Of a stretch of DNA of 8,145 nucleotides, positions 1 to 7,456 are shown one piece after another. Both the position numbers and the translations under genes were made by a program. The stretch comes from DATGYC01 sp035298385. GTDB lineage: Bacteria > Bacillota > Sulfobacillia > Symbiobacteriales > Symbiobacteriaceae. Where the stretch lies: positions 1 through 8,145 of the forward strand of contig DATGYC010000185.1 of assembly GCA_035298385.1 (NCBI GenBank). Direction: 5' to 3'. Each line of letters opens with the position of its first letter. Within the stretch, counting starts at the first letter, position 1. The notes under the pieces were generated by a model. It searched no databases. It was not told the DNA's origin and worked only from the letters and a program-made list of their open reading frames with translations.

Positions 1-1
1 A

Positions 2-7
2 TATCAT
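2..7 (+). promoter_or_regulatory. Possible -10 element of the DUF2157 operon
   Basis: The hexamer TATCAT lies about 30 bases before the first start codon. It sits in the octamer TATCATCC, which is identical to the -10 region of the well-supported glyQS promoter at 4133-4140. The matching -35 would lie outside the window, so this rests on one short match. If real, transcription would begin near base 14 with a leader of about 24 bases. Confidence 0.25.
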
Positions 8-37
8 CCAGAATTGATTCCGGAGAGGTGAGGCGCA

Positions 38-1363
38 GTGGCAGAGCGGCGGACCCTTCCGAGTTCATGGTCAGCGCACTTGAAGGTCGAGTCACAGGCA
101 TGGGTCGCTGGCGGGCAGATCACGCCCGAGCAGCGTACGGCGATCCTGGCCCTCTATCCGGAGGAGCCGGGCGCCGAACGGGACCGCTTGATCCTGATCC
201 TGTCGATCTTGGGCGCCCTGCTGGTCGGTACCGGGGTGATCCTCTTCTTTGCCGCCAACTGGCCCCGGTTGGGCTCTGGCCTGAAGGTCGCCTCCATTCT
301 GACCGCCGTGCTGGCGGCGTACGGCTCCGGCTACTATCTCCAGTTCATCAAGGGCAGCTTCCCGCGGGTCGGAGCGGCCCTGCTCTTCCTGGGCGCCCTC
401 TTCTACGGCGCGGGGATCTGGTTGGTGGGGCAGATCTTCCACCTCTCGGGTGAGGCGACCGGCTTCCTGCTCTGGGGGCTGGGCGCCCTTCCGGTCGCAT
501 GGGTGGTCCGGTCCCGGCCGATCCTCTGGCTCTCGGGTTTAACCCTAACCATCTGGACCGTCCAGGCGCAGGATAGCTACCGGAGTTGGAATCTGGCCTT
601 CCCCTTCCTGCTCATCCTCTCGGTCGTGCCGTTGGCCCGGCAGTTGAAGGATCGCTGGGCGGAGGCGGGCGCCCTGCTGGTGACCTTCCTCTGGCTCGCG
701 CTGAACATGGGTCACCTGCGGGTACCGGGTGACTCGGCCCTCCTGCTGGTGGCGCAGGCTGCGGTGCTCTATGGCGTGGGCGCCCTCCTCGAAGGGCTCT
801 CCAGCGCTTCAGGCCGGCGCTCTACCCCGGCTGGTCCCTACCTGGGGGTGGGCGCCACTCTGACCCTCTTCGGCCTCTACCTGCTGACGATGAAGCTTGG
901 GGCGGAGGCGGCGCCCTCGCTCTTCGCCCAGGGCTACCCGGGCGTCGCGGCTGGACTGATCCTGCTGGTGGCTGGCGGCGCCGCCGCCTGGTCTTACTGG
1001 CGCAGCGGTGAGAAGGGGCGACTGCTCCCACTGATCAGCGCGGTCGCGCTGATTGGCGCAACAGCACTCAGTCCTTCCCTCAGCCTGCTGCCCCGACTGA
1101 TCGGCTTCAACCTGTTGCTCTTTGCGCTGGAGATTGGGCTGATCACGTGGGGCGTCGCCCGCCGGACAGCCCTGCTGGTCAACATCGCCCTGGTCGGCTT
1201 CGTCGTGCACCTGATCACCCGGTACTTTGACCTCTTCTGGGGGGCGATCGACCGCTCGCTCTTCTTTGTGCTCGGCGGACTGCTGCTGATCGGCGGCGGC
1301 TTCCTGTTGGAGCGGAACCGGCGACGCTGGACAGAGCGGGGAGGTGATGACCGTGCGGCGTAA
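38..1363 (+). CDS. DUF2157 polytopic membrane protein
   Basis: The product is a 441-residue integral membrane protein of unknown function. The N-terminal ~150 residues match the DUF2157 pattern: a soluble start with a tryptophan-containing helix and an 'xGQITPEQ' stretch (residues ~11-40), then a glycine-rich first membrane helix followed by the family-typical 'VILFFAANW' (about 67-75). The rest is a series of hydrophobic segments, about 12-14 by eye between residues 51 and 424, ending in a basic, cytoplasmic-looking tail (ERNRRR). The chosen start is GTG at 38, with GAGGTG at 25-30 seven bases upstream as ribosome binding site. The GDYXXLXY-family gene overlaps its 3' end, a pairing common for DUF2157 genes, so the two products probably act together in the envelope. 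No catalytic motif is visible and the substrate or role is unknown. Several helices carry a repeated Gly-Ala-Leu step encoded by GGCGCCCT. Confidence 0.88.
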   Translation: MAERRTLPSSWSAHLKVESQAWVAGGQITPEQRTAILALYPEEPGAERDRLILILSILGALLVGTGVILFFAANWPRLGSGLKVASILTAVLAAYGSGYYLQFIKGSFPRVGAALLFLGALFYGAGIWLVGQIFHLSGEATGFLLWGLGALPVAWVVRSRPILWLSGLTLTIWTVQAQDSYRSWNLAFPFLLILSVVPLARQLKDRWAEAGALLVTFLWLALNMGHLRVPGDSALLLVAQAAVLYGVGALLEGLSSASGRRSTPAGPYLGVGATLTLFGLYLLTMKLGAEAAPSLFAQGYPGVAAGLILLVAGGAAAWSYWRSGEKGRLLPLISAVALIGATALSPSLSLLPRLIGFNLLLFALEIGLITWGVARRTALLVNIALVGFVVHLITRYFDLFWGAIDRSLFFVLGGLLLIGGGFLLERNRRRWTERGGDDRAA

Positions 1364-1934
1364 GGGGCTGTGGTTTGCGCTGGCGGTAGCGCTGCAGGTG
1401 GTCATCCTCTTAACTCTGGTCGGCCGCCACTCCTACACCCTGGCGACGGGGACTGAGGTCCTTCTGAAGTCCGAGCCGATCGATCCGTGGAGCCCCCTGA
1501 AGGGCCAGTACGTCCGGCTACGGTACAACATCTCGACCTTCCCGCTATCGCTAGCGGCTGGTGAGGAGCCACCCTACCAGCGGGGCGATGTGGTCTGGGT
1601 GATTCTGCAGAAGTATAACCCTGACGGTGACCCTTACTGGTCGGCGACGGCCGTTGGTAAGGAGCGCTCCAGGCCGGGGCCCGGCCAGGTAGCGGTTCAG
1701 GCCCGGGTCGATTGGGTCCAGTGGTGGGGCGACCCAAGCCAGAACCCGCCGACTGGTTTCAAGAGCCAGGTCAACCTGCTCTACGGGATCGAGGAGTTCT
1801 ACGTGCCGGAGGGCGAGGGGCCCGGTTTAGAGGCGAATCGGGGCGGGATCACGGTCAAGGCGAAGGCCGATCGGTTCGGGCGCATGGCCCTGAGTCAGGT
1901 GCTGGTCAACGGTGAGCCGGTGGAGTGGAAGTAA
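1353..1934 (+). CDS. GDYXXLXY-family membrane-anchored protein
   Basis: The product is a protein of about 193 residues with one N-terminal hydrophobic segment (residues ~5-22, after a basic MRRK start) and an extracytoplasmic domain. The family signature appears as G-Q-Y-V-R-L-R-Y at residues 51-58, preceded by the usual 'IDPWSPLKG' approach; the second position is Gln instead of the namesake Asp. The function of the family is unknown. The start is ambiguous: GTG 1344, ATG 1347 and GTG 1353 are in frame. GTG 1353 is preferred because GGGGAGG (1338-1344) then lies 8 bases upstream, whereas it would be only 2 bases from the ATG and would overlap the GTG at 1344. With this start the gene overlaps the DUF2157 stop by 11 bases, implying translational coupling. 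It is followed directly by a hairpin at 1940-1967. Confidence 0.85.
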   Translation: MRRKGLWFALAVALQVVILLTLVGRHSYTLATGTEVLLKSEPIDPWSPLKGQYVRLRYNISTFPLSLAAGEEPPYQRGDVVWVILQKYNPDGDPYWSATAVGKERSRPGPGQVAVQARVDWVQWWGDPSQNPPTGFKSQVNLLYGIEEFYVPEGEGPGLEANRGGITVKAKADRFGRMALSQVLVNGEPVEWK

Positions 1935-1939
1935 GCGAT

Positions 1940-1967
1940 GAGGGCGCCCCGCTGTGGGGGCGCCCTC
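1940..1967 (+). terminator. GC-rich hairpin ending the DUF2157 operon
   Basis: Bases 1940-1950 and 1957-1967 form an 11-bp perfect stem around a 6-base loop, starting 6 bases after the stop codon of the GDYXXLXY-family gene. The downstream tract (TCATTCGTT) is only mildly T-rich, so it is a weaker intrinsic terminator than the one before glyQ. It could also act as a 3' stabilising hairpin with partial readthrough into the chitinase gene. Each arm contains GGCGCC. Confidence 0.65.
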
Positions 1968-2044
1968 TCATTCGTTGGGAGGGATAGCGAGGCGCATCAA
2001 TCAGGGAGACTCATAGCAGAGGGAGCAAACGGGAGTTGGTCGAT

Positions 2045-4108
2045 GTGAAGGGGAGCTCCTATCGCATGCTACTTATCACGACGGGAATTGTTCTCGTGTT
2101 GGGCATCTTTGGGGCACTCTTCGGTCGTAAGCCGCGGGTGCCCGCACCGCCGCCACCGCCGCCGACCGCTGAATCCGACGTGGGCGGGCCGACCACGCCG
2201 AGTGCGCTAGCGAGTACCGGGCATACGGATCGCACGGTTACGCTCACGTGGAGTGCGTCCACGGACGATACCGGCGTGGCGGAGTATGAGATCTACAACG
2301 GCCTGATCCGCATAGGGACGTCGGCCACCAACGCGGTGACGCTGAAGAGCCTGCGGCCCAGCACGGCCTACAATCTGAATGTGAAGGCGCGTGACGCGGA
2401 CTGGCACTTCTCGGCGGCCAGCAACACGGTTACGGTGACGACCGAGGCTGACACCGATCGGACCGCGCCCTCGGCGCCCGCCGAACTGGCACTGCTGTCC
2501 ACGACCGACACCCGTGCCAAGCTCGAGTGGGCGCCCGCCCAAGACAACAGCGGGGTAACGGGGTACAACATCTACAATGGCGCCACACAGTTGGCCTCTG
2601 CAGGCGGGAGTCGGACAACCCTTAGCAACCTGGCGCCCTCAACTACGTACACAATCACCATCAAGGCGAGGGACAACGCTGGCAACCTCTCCCCCGCGAG
2701 CAAGTCGATCACCTTCATCACCGGCGCCCGCGATACGAGCGCACCCACGGCGCCCTATGAGCTTGTCGCGCCGGAACAGAGCGATCGGACCGCCATCCTG
2801 CGGTGGAAGGTGCCGACTGACAACTACGGCGTCACCGTGTACGAGGTCTACAAGGATCAGACCATGATCGCCGAGACCACCAGCAACAACTATGTGGTGG
2901 GCGGGCTGGCGCCGGGCAGCACCGCTACCTACTACGTGACTGCCAAGGATGCGGCCGGCAACCGCTCCCCGGCCAGCAACAAGCTGGCCGTGACCACGGG
3001 CACGACCGCTTACGTGCCACCGAGCCGAACCATTCGCGCCTACTACGCACAATGGGCCACCTACAGTGGGTTCAACGTGTCAGACATCGATGGATCGAAG
3101 ATTACGCATCTCAACTACGCCTTTGCCGACATCGGGGACGATCTGAAGCTCAAGGTAGGCGACCCGAGCGCCGACGTCGAGAAGGCCTTCCCCGGCGACA
3201 GCGCGTCGGACCCCTACAAGGGCAACTTTAATCAGCTGCGGAAGCTGAAGCAGACCTACCCGCATCTAAAGAGCGTGATCTCCGTCGGTGGTTACACCTG
3301 GTCACAGAAGTTCTCGGACATGACGCTGACCGACGCCAGGCGGACGGCCTTCGCTAACAGCGTGGTGGACTTCCTGGTCAAATATGGGTTCGATGGCGTC
3401 GACTTTGACTGGGAGTACCCGGTCGCCGGGGGGGCGCCCGGCAACGTCCGGCGCCCGATCGACAGCAGGAACTTCACCGCTCTCCTGCAAACGGTGCGCC
3501 AGCGGCTAGATGCCCAGGGAGTGAAGGACGGGAAGCGGTATGAGCTCTCGATCGCGGGTGGGGCGAGCGACACCTACCTCGAGAACACCCCGCTGGCGGA
3601 GGTCGCCCCGTACCTCGATTACGTGCAGATCATGGCCTACGATTTCGGTGGCCCGTGGGAGAAGGTAACCGGCTTTAACGCGCCGCTCCAACCTGCTGTC
3701 ACCAAGGGCGCCAGTGTCGCCAAGATCGTTGAGAACTACCTGAGTAAGGGGGTGCCGGCGAGCAAGCTGGTCTTGGGCGTCCCCTTTTACGGCTACGAGT
3801 TCCGGCAGACCAAGGGGAGCAATAACGGTCTCTTCCAGCCCTACACCGGTCCGGGAATCTCCCGGCCGTATGGTGTGGTGGAGAAGGATCTCTTGGGCAA
3901 GTGGGGTTTTGAGCGCCACTGGCATGCGAAGTCCCAGGTGCCATATCTGTGGAATGGGGCTTCCTTCGTCAGCTACGACGACCCGCAGTCCATGGCGTTG
4001 AAGGCGGGCTATGTCAAGCAGAAGGGGTTAGCCGGGGCGATGATCTGGGAGATCAGCCAGGACCCCAGCGAGGCTCTGCTCCAGCAACTGTACAGCGAAC
4101 TGCGGTAA
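2045..4108 (+). CDS. Membrane-anchored chitinase, three FnIII domains plus GH18
   Basis: The product is an exported family 18 glycoside hydrolase that should cleave beta-1,4-linked GlcNAc chains (chitin). Domain order in a 687-residue protein: hydrophobic anchor ~8-25, proline-rich linker ~30-41, fibronectin type III repeats at ~50-134, 141-226 and 234-318, and a GH18 barrel at ~329-687. Catalytic features are intact: SVGG at 413-416, DGVDFDWE (DxxDxDxE) at 450-457 with Glu457 as proton donor, MAYD at 530-533 and a C-terminal barrel Trp at 668. The intact acidic motif favours chitinase over the spore-cortex GH18 enzymes, and no LysM is seen. No clear carbohydrate-binding module and no AxA signal-peptidase site are visible, so the protein may stay tethered to the membrane. 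The start is uncertain: GTG 2045 has GGGAG (2031-2035) nine bases upstream and keeps basic residues before the hydrophobic segment. TTG 2036 and ATG 2066 (with AAGGGGAG at 2048-2055) are alternatives. No convincing promoter was found in the 110 bases upstream. Confidence 0.9.
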   Translation: MKGSSYRMLLITTGIVLVLGIFGALFGRKPRVPAPPPPPPTAESDVGGPTTPSALASTGHTDRTVTLTWSASTDDTGVAEYEIYNGLIRIGTSATNAVTLKSLRPSTAYNLNVKARDADWHFSAASNTVTVTTEADTDRTAPSAPAELALLSTTDTRAKLEWAPAQDNSGVTGYNIYNGATQLASAGGSRTTLSNLAPSTTYTITIKARDNAGNLSPASKSITFITGARDTSAPTAPYELVAPEQSDRTAILRWKVPTDNYGVTVYEVYKDQTMIAETTSNNYVVGGLAPGSTATYYVTAKDAAGNRSPASNKLAVTTGTTAYVPPSRTIRAYYAQWATYSGFNVSDIDGSKITHLNYAFADIGDDLKLKVGDPSADVEKAFPGDSASDPYKGNFNQLRKLKQTYPHLKSVISVGGYTWSQKFSDMTLTDARRTAFANSVVDFLVKYGFDGVDFDWEYPVAGGAPGNVRRPIDSRNFTALLQTVRQRLDAQGVKDGKRYELSIAGGASDTYLENTPLAEVAPYLDYVQIMAYDFGGPWEKVTGFNAPLQPAVTKGASVAKIVENYLSKGVPASKLVLGVPFYGYEFRQTKGSNNGLFQPYTGPGISRPYGVVEKDLLGKWGFERHWHAKSQVPYLWNGASFVSYDDPQSMALKAGYVKQKGLAGAMIWEISQDPSEALLQQLYSELR

Positions 4109-4109
4109 C

Positions 4110-4138
4110 TTGACATCCGCCCCAACCTCTGCTATCAT
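4110..4138 (+). promoter_or_regulatory. Housekeeping sigma promoter of glyQS
   Basis: A perfect -35 TTGACA (4110-4115) is followed after exactly 17 bases by the -10 hexamer TATCAT (4133-4138), which matches TATAAT at five of six positions. The -35 begins one base after the chitinase stop codon. Transcription should start near 4145, just ahead of the 5' strand of T-box Stem I, which fits well. Confidence 0.85.
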
Positions 4139-4144
4139 CCGTTC

Positions 4145-4365
4145 CAACTAGTGACGAACGGGAAGAGTACCCCACCTATCGCCCTTCAGAGAGCCCTGCA
4201 CGTGGTGCAAGCGGGGCGGGCAGAGAGCGGGAGAAGGCGCCCGGGAGCTGGCACAAACGCATACCAGAGGTGGGCGCCCCCAGGCGCCAATCAGGGTGGA
4301 ACCGCGGGAGCACAACAGGCTCTCGTCCCTGGCCAAAGCATTTTGGCCGGAGACGAGAGCCTTTT
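4145..4365 (+). ncRNA. Glycine T-box riboswitch leader of glyQS
   Basis: This is a tRNA-sensing leader that controls glyQS by transcription attenuation. Stem I landmarks: AGTA of the loop E/S-turn at 4166-4169, the AGAGAG bulge at 4188-4193 and the distal loop GGTGCAAG at 4204-4211. The lower stem pairs CGGG 4159-4162 with CCCG 4240-4243. The specifier codon is most likely GGC (Gly) at 4236-4238, placed opposite the AGTA as in known glyQS leaders. Stem III is GGCGCC 4273-4278 with 4283-4288. The T-box AGGGTGGAACCGCG lies at 4293-4306. In the antiterminator AGGG 4293-4296 pairs with CCCT 4327-4330 and 4304-4310 pairs with 4320-4326, leaving the 7-base bulge TGGAACC. TGGA (4297-4300) suits a tRNA-Gly acceptor ending in UCCA. 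Only about 19 bases separate Stem I and Stem III, so Stem II is absent, as is typical for glycine T-boxes. The transcription start is inferred from the promoter. Confidence 0.96.
4318..4365 (+). terminator. T-box attenuator terminator upstream of glyQ
   Basis: Arms GGCTCTCGTC (4318-4327) and GACGAGAGCC (4352-4361) pair perfectly. The stem extends inward through GGCCAAA 4331-4337 with TTTGGCC 4342-4348 around a GCAT loop, and TTTT follows at 4362-4365. Its 5' arm overlaps the bases needed for the antiterminator (4320-4330), so the two folds exclude each other. Charged tRNA-Gly should leave this terminator formed. Confidence 0.93.
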
Positions 4366-4383
4366 CGTCTTTCGGCCCCCAAA

Positions 4384-4390
4384 AAGGAGG
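4384..4390 (+). promoter_or_regulatory. Ribosome binding site of glyQ
   Basis: AAGGAGG, a near-perfect Shine-Dalgarno sequence, lies nine bases before the ATG at 4400. It settles the glyQ start against the longer in-frame reading from GTG 4151, which would translate the T-box leader and add 83 residues with no family counterpart. Confidence 0.9.
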
Positions 4391-4399
4391 GCCCCCGAG

Positions 4400-5341
<942 letters not shown>

Positions 5342-5343
5342 TC

Positions 5344-7449
5344 ATGGCCGAGACCCGCAACCTGCTGCTTGAGATCGGCACCGAGGAGATCCCGGCCCGC
5401 TTCTTCGCCACCGCCCTGCCCCAGTTGAAGGCGAACGCTGAGAAGGCCTTCAAGGAGGCCCGACTCGACTATACCCTGGCCGACGTCTTCGGCTCGCCCC
5501 GCCGCCTCGTCCTCTACGTCAAGGACCTTGCCATGGTCCAGTGCGACGTGGAGATCACCGCCAAGGGCCCGGCCAAGAAGATCGCCTATGACGCCAACGG
5601 CAACCCGACGATCCCGGCGCAGAAGTTCGCCGCCTCCCAGGGCGTGCCGGTCGAGTCGCTGGAGATCATCGCTGACGAGAAGGGCGGCGAGTACCTCTAC
5701 GCCCGCCGCCTCGAGCAGGGGCAGTCGGTCGCCAAGGTGCTGCCGCAGATCCTCGCCTCGCTCGTCACCTCGATCGATTGGCCGAAGTCGATGCGCTGGG
5801 CCGATCGGACGATCCGCTACGCCCGCCCGATCAAGTGGCTGCTCGCCATGTACGGCGATCGGAAGGTCCCGTTTGATGTCGATGGTATCGAGACCGTCCA
5901 GACCACCCGTGGCCACCGTGTCCTCGGCCCGATCGAGGCGCTCAAGGTCGATAACGCTGACGACTACTTCGTCAAGGTGACGACCCAGGGCTACGTCATG
6001 GTCGACCAGAACGTCCGTCGCAACGTCACCTGGCAGCAGATCCAGGCCGAGGCGAAGCGGGTGGGAGGCGTCGTCCGAATGGACGACGATCTGTTGGAAG
6101 AGATCAACTGGCTCGTTGAGCAGCCCTCGGCCTTTACCGGTGGCTTCGACAAGGCCTTCCTCGATGTCCCGCCCCGCGTCCTGGTCACCACCATGAAGGA
6201 GAACCAGCGCTACTTCCCGGTCTACAAGGCCGAGGATTCGGAGGAGCTGCTCCCCTACTTCATCGCCGTCCGTAACGGCGAGCGTGACGGCATGGAGCTC
6301 GTCATTCGTGGTAATGAGAAGGTCCTCTCCGCCCGCTTTGCGGACGCCCGCTTCTTCTGGGATGAGGATCGCAAGCAGCCGCTCGTCAGCTTCAACGAGA
6401 AGCTGAAGTCTGTCGTCTTCCAGGAGAAGCTCGGCACCCAGTTCGTCCGGGTCTCCCGCATCGCCAAGTTGGCCGCCGGGATCGCTGCGGCGCTGGAGTT
6501 GCCCGCTGCTGAGCGGGCCCAGGCCGTCGTTGCCGCTGAGGTCTGCAAGGCCGACCTGGCGACCAAGATGGTCTTCGAGTTCCCCGAGGTCCAGGGCTAC
6601 ATGGGCCAGCAGTACCTCCTGCGGGAGGGCGCCGACCCCGCCGTCGCCACCGCCGTCTGGGAGCACTACCTGCCCCGCGGCGCCGGTGATGCGGTCGCCA
6701 AGTCCGGCCCCGGCATCGCCGTCGCCCTGGCCGACAAGCTGGATACCCTGGCGGGCTTCTTCTCGATCGGTATGATCCCGACTGGCTCGCAGGACCCGTT
6801 CGCCCTTCGGCGAGCGGCCCAGGGCGTGATCCAGACGATCATCGAGAACAAGCTGCGCCTCGACCTGCGCCAGCTCTGCGGCCTCGCCCTTGAGGGCTAC
6901 ACCCTGGCCGACGAGGCCGGCATGAAGGCCCTGGCCGACCTGCTCACCTTCTTCCAGGCCCGCATCAAGGTCCAGATGGAGGGCGCCGCCTTCCGCTACG
7001 ACGTGATCGATGCCGTCCTGGCCGTCGGTGCGACCGACGCCACCGATGCGATGGCCCGGGCCGAGGCCCTGAACGCCATGTTAGGCGAGGAGTCCTTCGC
7101 CGCCGTCACCGGCGCCTTCAAGCGAATCGCCAACCTGGCGACCAAGGCCGACGAGGCCGGCGTTAAGGTCGGTGAGGTTGATGTGGAGCTCTTCGAGCAG
7201 GCCCAGGAGCGCGAGCTTTGGGGCGCCTTCGTCGAGGCCCGCCCCGACATGAAGACTGCACTCCGCAACGGTGACTTCCGACGCTTCTACGCCCTCGTTC
7301 CTCAGCTGAAGGCAGCGGTCGATGGCTTCCTGGACAACGTCCGGGTCAACGCTGATGACGAGAAGGTCAAGACGAACCGGTACTCGATGCTGGTGGCCAT
7401 GGCCGCTCTAATCTCCGCCCCGGCCGACCTGGGGCGCCTAGCGGGGTAG
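5344..7449 (+). CDS. glyS: Glycyl-tRNA synthetase beta subunit
   Basis: This is the tRNA-binding subunit of the alpha2beta2 glycyl-tRNA synthetase. Its length of 701 residues is typical (about 690). Diagnostic family segments in order: LLLEIGTEEIPARF (7-20), IDWPKSMRWA (144-153) with RPIKW shortly after, MKENQRYFPVY (284-294), NEKVLSARFADARFFW (about 324-341), the HD-like region around VCKADLATKMVFEFPE (400-415) and ALADKLDTLAGFFSIG (461-476). The C-terminal anticodon-binding domain ends with the GFLDNVRVNADDE block near 661-673. The ATG at 5344 has GAGGAGG (5327-5333) ten bases upstream inside the end of glyQ. The glyQ stop is two bases away, so equal translation of the two subunits is likely. 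Codon use matches glyQ. No terminator lies between this gene and the next. Confidence 0.98.
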   Translation: MAETRNLLLEIGTEEIPARFFATALPQLKANAEKAFKEARLDYTLADVFGSPRRLVLYVKDLAMVQCDVEITAKGPAKKIAYDANGNPTIPAQKFAASQGVPVESLEIIADEKGGEYLYARRLEQGQSVAKVLPQILASLVTSIDWPKSMRWADRTIRYARPIKWLLAMYGDRKVPFDVDGIETVQTTRGHRVLGPIEALKVDNADDYFVKVTTQGYVMVDQNVRRNVTWQQIQAEAKRVGGVVRMDDDLLEEINWLVEQPSAFTGGFDKAFLDVPPRVLVTTMKENQRYFPVYKAEDSEELLPYFIAVRNGERDGMELVIRGNEKVLSARFADARFFWDEDRKQPLVSFNEKLKSVVFQEKLGTQFVRVSRIAKLAAGIAAALELPAAERAQAVVAAEVCKADLATKMVFEFPEVQGYMGQQYLLREGADPAVATAVWEHYLPRGAGDAVAKSGPGIAVALADKLDTLAGFFSIGMIPTGSQDPFALRRAAQGVIQTIIENKLRLDLRQLCGLALEGYTLADEAGMKALADLLTFFQARIKVQMEGAAFRYDVIDAVLAVGATDATDAMARAEALNAMLGEESFAAVTGAFKRIANLATKADEAGVKVGEVDVELFEQAQERELWGAFVEARPDMKTALRNGDFRRFYALVPQLKAAVDGFLDNVRVNADDEKVKTNRYSMLVAMAALISAPADLGRLAG

Positions 7450-7456
7450 ATCACAG

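Noticed and set aside
28..453. Plus-strand frame of 141 codons overlapping the start of the DUF2157 gene
   Set aside because: It is in another frame of a well-supported membrane protein, rich in Arg, Gly and Pro, as expected from out-of-frame GC-rich DNA.
809..1405. Minus-strand frame of 198 codons over the 3' half of the DUF2157 gene
   Set aside because: It is a Gln/Asp/Ala-rich shadow of Leu/Val-rich membrane codons with no domain resemblance.
1968..2044. Possible promoter for the chitinase gene
   Set aside because: TTGGGA (1975-1980) with ATCAAT (1996-2001) has 15-base spacing and poor -10 agreement, so it was not called.
4151..4399. In-frame upstream GTG that would extend GlyQ by 83 residues
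   Set aside because: This stretch is the T-box leader and terminator. The extension has no counterpart in GlyQ, and AAGGAGG at 4384-4390 marks ATG 4400 as the start.
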